Shown here piece after piece: positions 1 through 5,825 of a DNA stretch of 10,536 bases. Source of the stretch: Candidatus Bipolaricaulota bacterium (GTDB taxonomy: Bacteria; Bipolaricaulota; Bipolaricaulia; Bipolaricaulales; Bipolaricaulaceae); the NCBI GenBank assembly GCA_021163465.1, contig JAGGWU010000009.1, positions 1 to 10,536 on the forward strand, given 5' to 3'. Both the position numbers and the translations under genes were made by a program. Position 1 is the first letter of the stretch. Each line of letters starts with the position of its first letter. The notes under the pieces were generated by a model. It was not told the origin of the DNA, did no database searches, and was given only the letters and a program-made list of their open reading frames with translations.

Positions 1-47
1 AGGTCACGGAACCCCGCCCCCACCGCGGCCCCCACCACCGCCCCCAT
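1..47 (-). CDS. Possible 5' end of an unidentified gene (partial)
   Basis: From an ATG read on the minus strand at 47, an open frame runs off the left edge and encodes MGAVVGAAVGAGFRDL. The Gly/Ala/Val-rich start resembles either the first strand of a nucleotide-binding fold or a membrane segment, but about 15 residues cannot tell these apart. It would follow porB in the same direction, beyond the hairpin at 57-90. No Shine-Dalgarno sequence is visible before the ATG. The frame overlaps a C-rich 12-nt repeat, which could create a spurious Gly/Val-rich reading. Low confidence that this is a gene. Confidence 0.25.
   Translation of the reverse strand, partial: MGAVVGAAVGAGFRD
12..45 (-). repeat. 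G-quadruplex-capable 12-nt repeat tract
   Basis: The plus strand holds C4, C5, C5 and C5 runs with spacers of 1, 7 and 7 bases (runs at 12-15, 17-21, 29-33 and 41-45). On the minus strand this is four G-runs of at least four with loops of at most seven, which meets the usual quadruplex pattern. The unit at 17-28 is repeated with three changes at 29-40 and begins again at 41-45. It lies downstream of porB, past the hairpin at 57-90. Confidence 0.6.
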
Positions 48-56
48 CAATACATC

Positions 57-90
57 GCGGCCCAGGCCGTGCCAAAACGGCCTGGGCCGC
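57..90 (-). terminator. Perfect 14-bp GC hairpin after porB, probable terminator
   Basis: Bases 57-70 (GCGGCCCAGGCCGT) pair perfectly with 77-90 around a 6-nt loop at 71-76. The hairpin starts 10 nt after the porB stop codon in the direction of transcription. No run of T follows it on the minus strand, so it is not a textbook Rho-independent terminator. It could still stop polymerase, stabilise the mRNA 3' end, or act together with the G-rich tract just beyond it. The structure is certain from sequence; the terminator role is inferred from position. Confidence 0.65.
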
Positions 91-100
91 TGGTCCCGCG

Positions 101-1048
101 TTAGCCTCCTTGCGTGCACCGCTCCTTGCGCAGGAGCTCCTCCCAGTGGCGGTCCACTGCCTCCTGGAGCTCCCGGATGATGTCCTCCCTCTTCTCCGGA
201 CGGAAGAGGTGCCGGAACCTCCCCTGGGGCTCGAGCCACTTTTCGATGGGGAGCTTCTCCTTGGGCTTGTAGGTGATCTTGTAAACTCCCTCCACCACCT
301 CGTAGAGGGGCCAACAGCATGTCTCCACCGCGAGCTTCGCCACGTTGACGGCGCTGTCCGGGGGAACCCGCCATCCCAACGGACAAGTGGAGAGGACGTT
401 GATGAACTTGGGCCCCTCGTACTGCATCGCCCGCTCCACCTTGTTCGCAAGGTCGATGAGGTGCGACACCGATGCCTGGGCCACATAGGGCACGCGATGG
501 GCCACCACGATCTCGGTGAGGTCCTTTCTGTCCTGGGGCTTCCCGGGGACGACCGAACCCGCGGGGGAGGTGGTGGCGTGGGCACACCGCGGGGTGGCGG
601 AGGAGCGCTGCACCCCGGTGTTCATGTAGGCCTCGTTGTCGAGGACCACATAGAGGAAATCGTGTCCCCGCTCCAGGGCCCCCGAGAGGGCTTGGAGGCC
701 GATATCGTAGGTGCCGCCATCGCCGCCGAAGACCACGAACCTGATCTTCTTGGTCACCTTCCCCTTGCGGGAGAGGGCCTTGTAGGCCGCTTCCACTCCG
801 GCAATGGTGGCGGCGGCGTTTTCGAAGGCCGAGTGGATCCAGGGGACGTTCCAGGCGGTGGTGGGGTAACGGCTGGAGGCCACCTCCAAACACCCGGTGG
901 GGCTCGCTACAACCACCGGGTCCTCGATGGCGTTCAGGACCGTGCGTACGATCATGGGCTCGGCGCATCCCGCGCACAGGGAATGGCCCCCGGTGAAGCG
1001 GGGTCCCCTTTCTTCTTCTCGCTTGGCCAATACCTTTATGCTGGGCAC
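101..1048 (-). CDS. porB: Pyruvate:ferredoxin oxidoreductase, beta subunit (TPP-binding)
   Basis: This is the thiamine-diphosphate and [4Fe-4S] subunit of the cytoplasmic Por complex, which oxidises pyruvate to acetyl-CoA and CO2 with ferredoxin, or runs in reverse. The 315-residue product has the family's cluster cysteines: C25 and C28 in LCAGCAEPM, C53 in TGCLEV and C222 in STCPLGW. The TPP/Mg motif runs from GGDGG (108-112) to the N138 and N143 region (DNEAYMNTGVQRS). Length is normal for an archaeal-type PorB. The start is GTG at 1048, with a GAGGAGG-like ribosome site lying over the porA stop; the gap to porA is 10 nt, so the two are probably co-translated. It is the last gene of the porGDAB operon and is followed by the hairpin at 57-90. 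A related 2-oxoacid substrate cannot be excluded, but the operon fits pyruvate best. Confidence 0.93.
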   Translation of the reverse strand: MPSIKVLAKREEERGPRFTGGHSLCAGCAEPMIVRTVLNAIEDPVVVASPTGCLEVASSRYPTTAWNVPWIHSAFENAAATIAGVEAAYKALSRKGKVTKKIRFVVFGGDGGTYDIGLQALSGALERGHDFLYVVLDNEAYMNTGVQRSSATPRCAHATTSPAGSVVPGKPQDRKDLTEIVVAHRVPYVAQASVSHLIDLANKVERAMQYEGPKFINVLSTCPLGWRVPPDSAVNVAKLAVETCCWPLYEVVEGVYKITYKPKEKLPIEKWLEPQGRFRHLFRPEKREDIIRELQEAVDRHWEELLRKERCTQGG

Positions 1049-1058
1049 CTTCTCCTCC

Positions 1059-2216
1059 TCACTCCCGCAAGCCGAGGTACCGAAGCTCCCCGGTCTCGGC
1101 CTCCTTCAGCCCCTCGAACACCTCGGCGATGTGCTCCATGGGGACGTCGCGTCCCCCGAGGCCGTAGATGTAGTTCACGAAGGTGGGACCGGGACGGCCG
1201 GCGAAACCTGACACCACGTCAAGATACAACGCGCCCAGGTTCCCGAAGGAGATGGCCCGGTCCATGACGGCCACGGCCTTCGCCCCCGCCAAGGCCTCGG
1301 CGATCTCCGCTCGGGGGAAGGGCCGCCACAGCCACACCTTGAGGAGCCCCACCCGCTCGCCTTTGTCCCGGAGCTCGTCCACCACCGCCTTGGCGGTGCC
1401 GGCGGTGGAGCCCATGACGACGATCACGCGCTCGGCGTCGTCGAGCTTATAGGCCTCGAAGAAGCCCTTGTAGGGACGGCCACAAAGCTCGGAGTAGGCT
1501 TTTTGGATCTCCAGGAAGGCCTCGGGGGCCGCCTCCATCCCCGCCTGCTGGGCCCGTTTGAGCTCGAAATAGTAGTCGGGCATGGCGAAGACGCCCCACG
1601 TGACCGGCCTGTCCACGTCGAGCAGAGGGTAGGGGGGATCGTACTCCCCTACGAAATCCTTCACCGCCTCATCGGGCAGGGTCTCCACCACCTGGGAGGA
1701 GTGGGTGAGGGTGAAGCCGTCCAGGTTCACGATCACAGGGAGTCTCACCTTGGCGTTCTCGGCCAGCTTCTGGGCCATGATCATGTAGTCGTAGGCCTCC
1801 TGAGCCGATTCGGCGAAGATCTGGATGGCCCCGGAATCCCGCGCGAGGTAAGCATCGGAGTGGTCGCAGTGGATGTTGATGGGCGCCGAGAGGGACCGGT
1901 TGGCCAGTGCCATCACGATGGGGAGGCGGAGCCCGGCGGCGACGTAGAGCACCTCCACCATCAGGGCCAGGCCCTGGGACGCGGTGGCGGTGATGACCCG
2001 GGCCCCTGCGGCCGAGGCCCCCACACAGGCGGACATCGCCGAATGCTCCGATTCCACCGGGATGAGCTCCGTCTTGACGATCCCGTTATGTACGTACTCG
2101 GCGTAGTACTCCGCGATCTCCGACTGGGGGGTTATGGGATAGACCGCCACCACATCCGGTTCGATCTGGCGCATCGCCTCGGCCACCGCTTTGTGTCCTG
2201 TCATAACTTTCCTCAT
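1059..2216 (-). CDS. porA: Pyruvate:ferredoxin oxidoreductase, alpha subunit
   Basis: This is the alpha chain of the Por complex. It supplies the pyrimidine-binding half of the TPP site and the core transketolase-like fold. From the chosen ATG the product has 385 residues. Family motifs are YPITPQSEI near 26-34, VESEHSAMS near 54-62 with the glutamate expected to activate TPP, the TASQGLALM turn near 78-86, and SAPINIHCDHSDAYLARDSG near 110-129, typical of pyruvate-type enzymes. The frame is open 20 codons further upstream, but that extension overlaps porD and does not look like PorA. The ATG at 2216 overlaps the porD stop as ATGA and is preceded by a GAGGGGGTGG ribosome site, so translation is probably coupled. 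Confidence 0.94.
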   Translation of the reverse strand: MRKVMTGHKAVAEAMRQIEPDVVAVYPITPQSEIAEYYAEYVHNGIVKTELIPVESEHSAMSACVGASAAGARVITATASQGLALMVEVLYVAAGLRLPIVMALANRSLSAPINIHCDHSDAYLARDSGAIQIFAESAQEAYDYMIMAQKLAENAKVRLPVIVNLDGFTLTHSSQVVETLPDEAVKDFVGEYDPPYPLLDVDRPVTWGVFAMPDYYFELKRAQQAGMEAAPEAFLEIQKAYSELCGRPYKGFFEAYKLDDAERVIVVMGSTAGTAKAVVDELRDKGERVGLLKVWLWRPFPRAEIAEALAGAKAVAVMDRAISFGNLGALYLDVVSGFAGRPGPTFVNYIYGLGGRDVPMEHIAEVFEGLKEAETGELRYLGLRE

Positions 2217-2509
2217 CGGCCACCCCCTCGCTCGGGAACCATCTCGATGGCTCCCACGGGACAGATGGCGGCGCATACCCCACAGCCCTTGCAGTGGTCG
2301 TAGTCGATCCCCGTGATCTTCTGTTCCTTAAGGAAGAAGGAGTTGTCGGGGCAGTGGAGCCAGCACTGCAGGCAGTGGACGCACTTCTCCGCGTTCCAAA
2401 CGGGACGTTTGGCGCGCCAGGACCCAGTCTTGTTGAGCTCCGGGGTGGCGCCGCCGGGGATCACGCCGCCTACGGGAAGCTCCTTCCAGGATTTGAGCTC
2501 AACCGCCAA
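2213..2509 (-). CDS. porD: Pyruvate:ferredoxin oxidoreductase, delta subunit (2x[4Fe-4S] ferredoxin)
   Basis: This is the small ferredoxin-like subunit that passes electrons from the Por catalytic core to external ferredoxin. Two complete cluster motifs are visible: CVHCLQCWLHCP at C43, C46, C49 and C53, and CKGCGVCAAICP at C73, C76, C79 and C83. I chose a TTG start at 2509 (98 aa): it has an AAGGGGGTG ribosome site 4-5 nt upstream and overlaps the porG stop by 11 nt. An in-frame ATG at 2530 would add seven residues (MRRRGCT) but has no ribosome site. The stop overlaps the porA start as ATGA. Both termini therefore show tight coupling inside the operon. Confidence 0.92.
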   Translation of the reverse strand: MAVELKSWKELPVGGVIPGGATPELNKTGSWRAKRPVWNAEKCVHCLQCWLHCPDNSFFLKEQKITGIDYDHCKGCGVCAAICPVGAIEMVPERGGGR

Positions 2510-3065
2510 CGTACACCCCCTTCGCCGCATCGTAGCCGGCCCGGAAGGCTTTGAGGTTCTTCTCCACCACCTCCGGGGAGAGCCGGTGGGAAAGCGTCTC
2601 CCTCAGTTCTTCTTCGGCAATCCCGGGCTCGGTGCCCAATACCGCTACCACCGCCCCGAGCATGGGGACGTTGGGGAACCCGGTGCCCGCCTCCTGGGCG
2701 ATCTTGGTGGCATCGAAGGCGATGATCTTCCCCGGGAAGCCCGTCGCTTTACGGATCTCCTCCTCGGAACGGGACGTGTTCACGATGAGGACGCCATCGG
2801 GCTTCAGCCCCTCGGTGGTGTTCTCGGACTCCAGCAACGTCTCGTCGATCACCACCACGATGTCCGGGTGGTAGACGCCGGAGTGGACGCGGATCTCGTC
2901 TTCGGAGATGCGGTCGTAGGCCCGCACCGGCGCCCCGGAGCGCTCGGGGCCGTACTCGGGAAACGCTTGCACATGCTTTCCCTCGCGCAGCACGATCTGC
3001 GCCAGGATTTGGGAGACGGTCTTGGCTCCCTGACCGCCCCTCCCGTGCCAACGGATTTCCACCAT
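2499..3065 (-). CDS. porG: Pyruvate:ferredoxin oxidoreductase, gamma subunit
   Basis: This is the gamma subunit of the four-subunit Por complex; the corresponding domain of the single-chain enzyme helps bind CoA and close the active site. The 188-residue product starts with RWHGRGGQGAKT (residues 5-16), a hallmark of the family. It also shows PEYGPERSGAPVRAYDRI near 40-57 and PNVPMLGA in the last third. The length is normal for PorG. It is the first gene of the operon: an AAAGGAGGG ribosome site ends about 8 nt before the ATG, and a strong promoter lies at 3095-3124, giving a predicted leader of only about 20 nt. The gene order G-D-A-B matches that known from hyperthermophilic archaea and some thermophilic bacteria. 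Confidence 0.93.
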   Translation of the reverse strand: MVEIRWHGRGGQGAKTVSQILAQIVLREGKHVQAFPEYGPERSGAPVRAYDRISEDEIRVHSGVYHPDIVVVIDETLLESENTTEGLKPDGVLIVNTSRSEEEIRKATGFPGKIIAFDATKIAQEAGTGFPNVPMLGAVVAVLGTEPGIAEEELRETLSHRLSPEVVEKNLKAFRAGYDAAKGVYVGG

Positions 3066-3094
3066 CGGACTTCCCTCCTTTCCGAAGCTTGGCC

Positions 3095-3124
3095 ATTATA
3101 GGTTGGAAGTGGAAAGTCTTTCAA
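3095..3124 (-). promoter_or_regulatory. Sigma-70-type promoter of the porGDAB operon
   Basis: Read on the minus strand, TTGAAA (3119-3124) and TATAAT (3095-3100) are separated by exactly 18 bp. The -35 matches consensus at five of six positions and the -10 at all six. Transcription would start near 3087, about 20 nt before the porG start codon and just upstream of its ribosome site at 3073-3081. No obvious operator palindrome overlaps it. Confidence 0.8.
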
Positions 3125-3147
3125 CATAAAAAACAAACCGAGCTTCA

Positions 3148-3445
3148 GGGCCTGTTGCACAAACCCGGCCAGCCCCTCGGACTTGCCACGGGTGAACTTA
3201 AAAAAGTCACAACTTCATTGAGGAGGCGGGCGTTGTATGGGCTGGGGAAGGTGGTGGGGCAAGCGAAAGCCCTTGCGGCGGAGGAGGGCACACAAGAGCG
3301 AGCTCCGCCTCCTGTGTGCCTTCTACAGCCTCCTCAAGCTGGTGTTTGCGGGGTGGTCAGGCGGAGAACGCTCCCCAACCTGTGTGAAAGCAAGGTTCCC
3401 CAGGCTGGACCCATCTACCAGGGTAACCGTTGAGCAACAGGCTCC
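3148..3445. mobile_element. Possible decayed insertion sequence or MITE-like element
   Basis: GCCTGTTGCACAA at 3150-3162 is repeated inverted at 3430-3442 with one mismatch in 13. Ends containing TGTTGCA are familiar from several insertion-sequence families (for example IS5 and IS6 groups), from general knowledge. Between them, a plus-strand frame around 3271-3350 reads RAHKSELRLLCAFYSLLKL with third positions that are almost all G or C. That looks like protein-coding sequence and could be the 3' end of a transposase gene, but I do not recognise the family. No convincing target-site duplication is visible and no intact transposase remains. Alternatively the segment belongs to a small structured RNA ending at the terminator at 3425-3462. 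Confidence 0.4.
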
Positions 3446-3460
3446 TAAGGGAACGGTTTT
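3237..3460 (+). pseudogene. Short coding-like remnant in the smpB-por intergenic region
   Basis: An ATG at 3237 follows a GAGGAGG ribosome-like site with 10-nt spacing and opens a frame with a very basic start (MGWGRWWGKRKPLRRRRAHK). A stretch of ordinary amphipathic sequence follows, then loss of protein-like character after about 3360. The frame runs through the right inverted repeat and terminator and into the antisense of smpB, so the full open frame is not a credible gene. A fragment of a transposase C-terminus is the most economical reading; a genuine short basic protein ending elsewhere is possible. The function is unknown. Confidence 0.25.
3277..3320 (+). ncRNA. Two interleaved stems (pseudoknot or mutually exclusive hairpins)
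   Basis: GGCGGAG (3277-3283) pairs perfectly with CTCCGCC (3303-3309), and GGCACACA (3287-3294) pairs perfectly with TGTGTGCC (3313-3320). The order is 1-2-1'-2', so in RNA the stems form either an H-type pseudoknot or two competing hairpins. A smaller hairpin with a GAAA-containing loop precedes it near 3257-3276. The arrangement lies upstream of the plus-strand terminator at 3425-3462. It matches none of the RNA families I checked by eye (tmRNA, RNase P, SRP, 6S). Part of the pairing may be a by-product of repetitive GC-rich coding sequence. Confidence 0.35.
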
Positions 3461-3462
3461 TT
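3425..3462 (+). terminator. Intrinsic terminator on the plus strand
   Basis: AACCGTT (3425-3431) pairs with AACGGTT (3452-3458), and an inner GAGC/GCTC pair closes a small loop. The second arm runs directly into a T-rich stretch. The T-run lies only on the plus strand, so it does not terminate smpB, which is read the other way and whose stop codon is a few bases away. It implies a plus-strand transcript crossing 3148-3425, although no confident gene is there. Confidence 0.6.
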
Positions 3463-3464
3463 CT

Positions 3465-3929
3465 TCAGAACCGGTAACGTTTCATGACCTCGCGGGCGCG
3501 GCGCTCCTCTTCCTCCTCTATGAGTTTGCGGCGCTTGTCCGCCTTGGTGCGCCCCCGGGCTACTGCGAGCTCCACTTTGGCAAGTCCCCGTTTATTGAAA
3601 TAGAGGGAGAGGGGCACCAACGTGTACCCGGACATGGCCACCTTGCCCGCCAGACGTGCGATTTCCCGCTTCTTCAAAAGGAGCTTTCGTGGTCGCTCGG
3701 GATCATGGCCGGTATGGGCCGAGCTTTTGTCGTATGGAGCGATGTGCATGTCGTAGAGGAAGACCTCGCCGTTCACCACTTTCGCGTATGCCCCGTCCAA
3801 TGAGACCCGACCCGCTCGAAGGGATTTGACCTCAGAGCCGGTAAGCACGATCCCCGCCTCGTAGGTTTCCTCGATCTCATAATCCCGTTTGGCTTTTCGA
3901 TTGCGTGCCACAATCTTTCGTTCCGCCAT
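3465..3929 (-). CDS. smpB: SsrA-binding protein SmpB
   Basis: SmpB binds tmRNA and brings it to stalled ribosomes, where it mimics the anticodon stem during trans-translation in the cytoplasm. From the ATG at 3929 the product has 154 residues, the usual length. Conserved features are the N-terminal NRKAKRDYEIEETYEAGIVL, GSEVKSLRAGRVSLDGAYA near 31-49, the MHIAPYDKSS segment near 61-70, and HDPERPRKLLL followed by the basic ARGRTKADKR segment near 124-133. The tail is basic (VMKRYRF) and is the part expected to sit in the ribosomal decoding site. An in-frame start at 3968 would add 13 atypical residues. The gene is divergent from the AOR gene across about 48 bp. The partner ssrA RNA was not found in this window. 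Confidence 0.95.
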   Translation of the reverse strand: MAERKIVARNRKAKRDYEIEETYEAGIVLTGSEVKSLRAGRVSLDGAYAKVVNGEVFLYDMHIAPYDKSSAHTGHDPERPRKLLLKKREIARLAGKVAMSGYTLVPLSLYFNKRGLAKVELAVARGRTKADKRRKLIEEEEERRAREVMKRYRF

Positions 3930-3966
3930 GCTTCCCTTTAAACTACCCGTGCGTTCACGGAGAAGC

Positions 3967-3974
3967 AAGGAGGG
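3967..3974 (+). promoter_or_regulatory. Ribosome binding site deciding the AOR start
   Basis: AAGGAGGG abuts the first ATG at 3975, leaving essentially no spacer. The second ATG at 3978 gives a spacing of about 4-5 nt, so it is the more likely start. The difference is one methionine. Confidence 0.6.
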
Positions 3975-3977
3975 ATG

Positions 3978-5825
3978 ATGAAGGGGGTTTGGGGGAGGTA
4001 CCTGGAGGTAGATCTCTCAAGCGGGGAGGTCGGAGAAAGGGAGATACCGGAGCGCTGGTACGAGTTGCACCTCGGGGGACGGGGGATCGCGGCACGGCTG
4101 CTTTTGGAACTCCTCCCCCCTAATGCCGATCCTTTGGGCCCGGAAAACGTTCTCATCTTCGCCACGGGCCCCCTCCAGGGAACCGGGGTCGCCGGGGCAG
4201 GGAGGCATGTGGTGGCAGCTAAATCCCCCAAAACCAACTCCATCTCGGACTCCTATGCCGGAGGGTATTTCGCCCACGAGCTGGGCCGCTCGGGGTACGA
4301 TGGGATCATCGTCCGGGGGATCGCTCCCCGTCCCGTCTATCTGCTGCTCTACGAGGGCAGGGCGGAGCTCCGCGAGGCCGACGGCCTCTGGGGCGAGTTC
4401 ACCGGCGAGGTGGACGAGGAGCTCCGCCGCCGGCACCCCGGGGCACGCGTGGCCTGCATCGGCCCGGCCGGGGAAAAGCTCGTGATCCAATCGTGCATCA
4501 TCCACGACAGGACCCGTGCCGCCGGGAGGCCGGGCTTCGGCGCGGTGATGGGATCGAAGCGCCTCAAGGCCGTGGTGGTGAAGGGGCACCTCGAGAAGGA
4601 GCTCGCCGACCCCGAGGCCTTCCTCAGGGCCCGGGCCGAGTTCGCCCGCTCCCTCGTGGAAGACCCCGGGGCCGTGGAGCTCGGCAAATACGGCACCGCC
4701 CGGGGCCTCACCTGGCTCTCGGAGATGGGCATCCTCCCTACCGAGAACTTCCGCGACGGGGTCTTCGACGAGGCCGAGGCGATCGGCGGGAAGCGGATGG
4801 CGGAGACGATCCTGGTGGATCGGGAGACCTGTGCCGGCTGCCCGATCCGTTGTAAGCGGGTGGTGCGCGCCGAGTTCCGCGGGCGCACGGTGGAGCCTCG
4901 CTATGGGGGGCCCGAATACGAAACCCTGGCCTCCTTTGGCTCCCTGTGCAAGTGTTCCGACCTATCGGCCGTTGCCCTCGCCAATCAGCTTTGCAACGCT
5001 TACGGCCTCGACACCATATCCGTGGGCGTCGCCATCGCAACGTTAATGGAGGCTTCGGAGAAGGGACTCATCGAAGAGCAAATTCCATGGGGGGATCCGG
5101 GGACGATCGTAGCATGGGTGGAGCGGATCGGGAACCGGGAGGGCCTGGGCGATGAGATTGCTGCGGGGACGGAGTGCTTCGCCGAGCGGATAGGGGCGGA
5201 GTACGCGATGACCGTCAAAGGGGTGGAGGTGCCGATGCACGAGCCCCGGGGGAAGGTGGGGCTGGGGATCTCCTACGCCGTGAGCCCCCGGGGCGCGACC
5301 CATCTCGAGGGGACGCACGATACCATGATCGAGGGCGACGCCCCCACCCCGGAGCTCGGCGTAAAGCAAGGCATGGACCGCTTCGCCCTGAAGGGAAAGG
5401 CGCATCTGGTGAAACTTTATGAGGATCTTCGGTCCTTCACCAACTCCCTCGTTATGTGCGTGTTCGTCACCCGGGAGACGGGGCCGAATTACAACTTCCC
5501 GATGATACGTGAGCTGCTCCGCTATGCGACGGGGATGGAGCTTACCCCGAAGGAGATGCTCCTGATCGGCGAGCGCAACTTCAATCTCCTGCGGCTTTAT
5601 TCCGGGCTTGTGGGGTACAGGAGGGAGCATGACCGCCTTCCCCGGCGGTTCCACGAGCCCCTTCCCCGAGGCAAGTCGGCGAACCGGCCCATTCCGGAAC
5701 GGGAGTTCCAGGAGGAGATCGACGAGTATTACCGCCTCCGCGGCTGGGACGAAAAAGGCCCCACACCGGAGAAGCTGCGCGGCCTGGGGCTCGGCGAGCT
5801 GGCGCCCCTGCGGGAGGACAATTGA
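3978..5825 (+). CDS. aor: Tungsten/molybdenum aldehyde:ferredoxin oxidoreductase family protein
   Basis: AOR-family enzymes interconvert aldehydes and carboxylates with ferredoxin, using a tungsten (or molybdenum) bis-pterin centre and one [4Fe-4S] cluster. The 615-residue product is the usual full length. The N-terminal pterin-binding domain shows GRYLEVDLSSGE, ATGPLQGTG and GAGRHVVAAKSPKT near 75-86. Cluster ligands are C285, C288 and C292 in ETCAGCPIRCKR, plus C494 in SLVMCVF, spaced as in the Pyrococcus enzyme. GPEYET (311-316) and NAYGLDTIS (340-348) are further signatures. Positions usually given as Asp at the start of the two pterin-contact motifs are N340 and N489 here, so the exact substrate class is uncertain. 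The TGA stop overlaps the mobB start, linking enzyme and cofactor gene. The gene is divergent from smpB. Confidence 0.92.
   Translation: MKGVWGRYLEVDLSSGEVGEREIPERWYELHLGGRGIAARLLLELLPPNADPLGPENVLIFATGPLQGTGVAGAGRHVVAAKSPKTNSISDSYAGGYFAHELGRSGYDGIIVRGIAPRPVYLLLYEGRAELREADGLWGEFTGEVDEELRRRHPGARVACIGPAGEKLVIQSCIIHDRTRAAGRPGFGAVMGSKRLKAVVVKGHLEKELADPEAFLRARAEFARSLVEDPGAVELGKYGTARGLTWLSEMGILPTENFRDGVFDEAEAIGGKRMAETILVDRETCAGCPIRCKRVVRAEFRGRTVEPRYGGPEYETLASFGSLCKCSDLSAVALANQLCNAYGLDTISVGVAIATLMEASEKGLIEEQIPWGDPGTIVAWVERIGNREGLGDEIAAGTECFAERIGAEYAMTVKGVEVPMHEPRGKVGLGISYAVSPRGATHLEGTHDTMIEGDAPTPELGVKQGMDRFALKGKAHLVKLYEDLRSFTNSLVMCVFVTRETGPNYNFPMIRELLRYATGMELTPKEMLLIGERNFNLLRLYSGLVGYRREHDRLPRRFHEPLPRGKSANRPIPEREFQEEIDEYYRLRGWDEKGPTPEKLRGLGLGELAPLREDN

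Noticed and set aside
110..1267. Long plus-strand open frame antisense to porB and porA
   Set aside because: It mirrors confident genes, has no recognisable domain or good ribosome site, and long antisense frames are expected in GC-rich DNA. The same holds for plus-strand frames at 1503-2303, 2313-3101 and 7782-8948.
3350..3385. SRP-RNA-like GGTCAGG with a GAGA loop
   Set aside because: The required AGCAG on the opposite strand of helix 8 is absent, so the match is limited to one short motif.
3130..3464. tmRNA (ssrA) beside smpB
   Set aside because: The conserved tmRNA 5' and 3' ends, the TTCGA T-arm, the CCA end and a tag reading frame are all missing on both strands.
3143..3468. CTTCAG direct repeat as a target-site duplication of the putative element
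   Set aside because: The right copy lies about 18 bp outside the right inverted repeat, inside the smpB stop region, so it does not abut the element. A 6-bp match is chance level.
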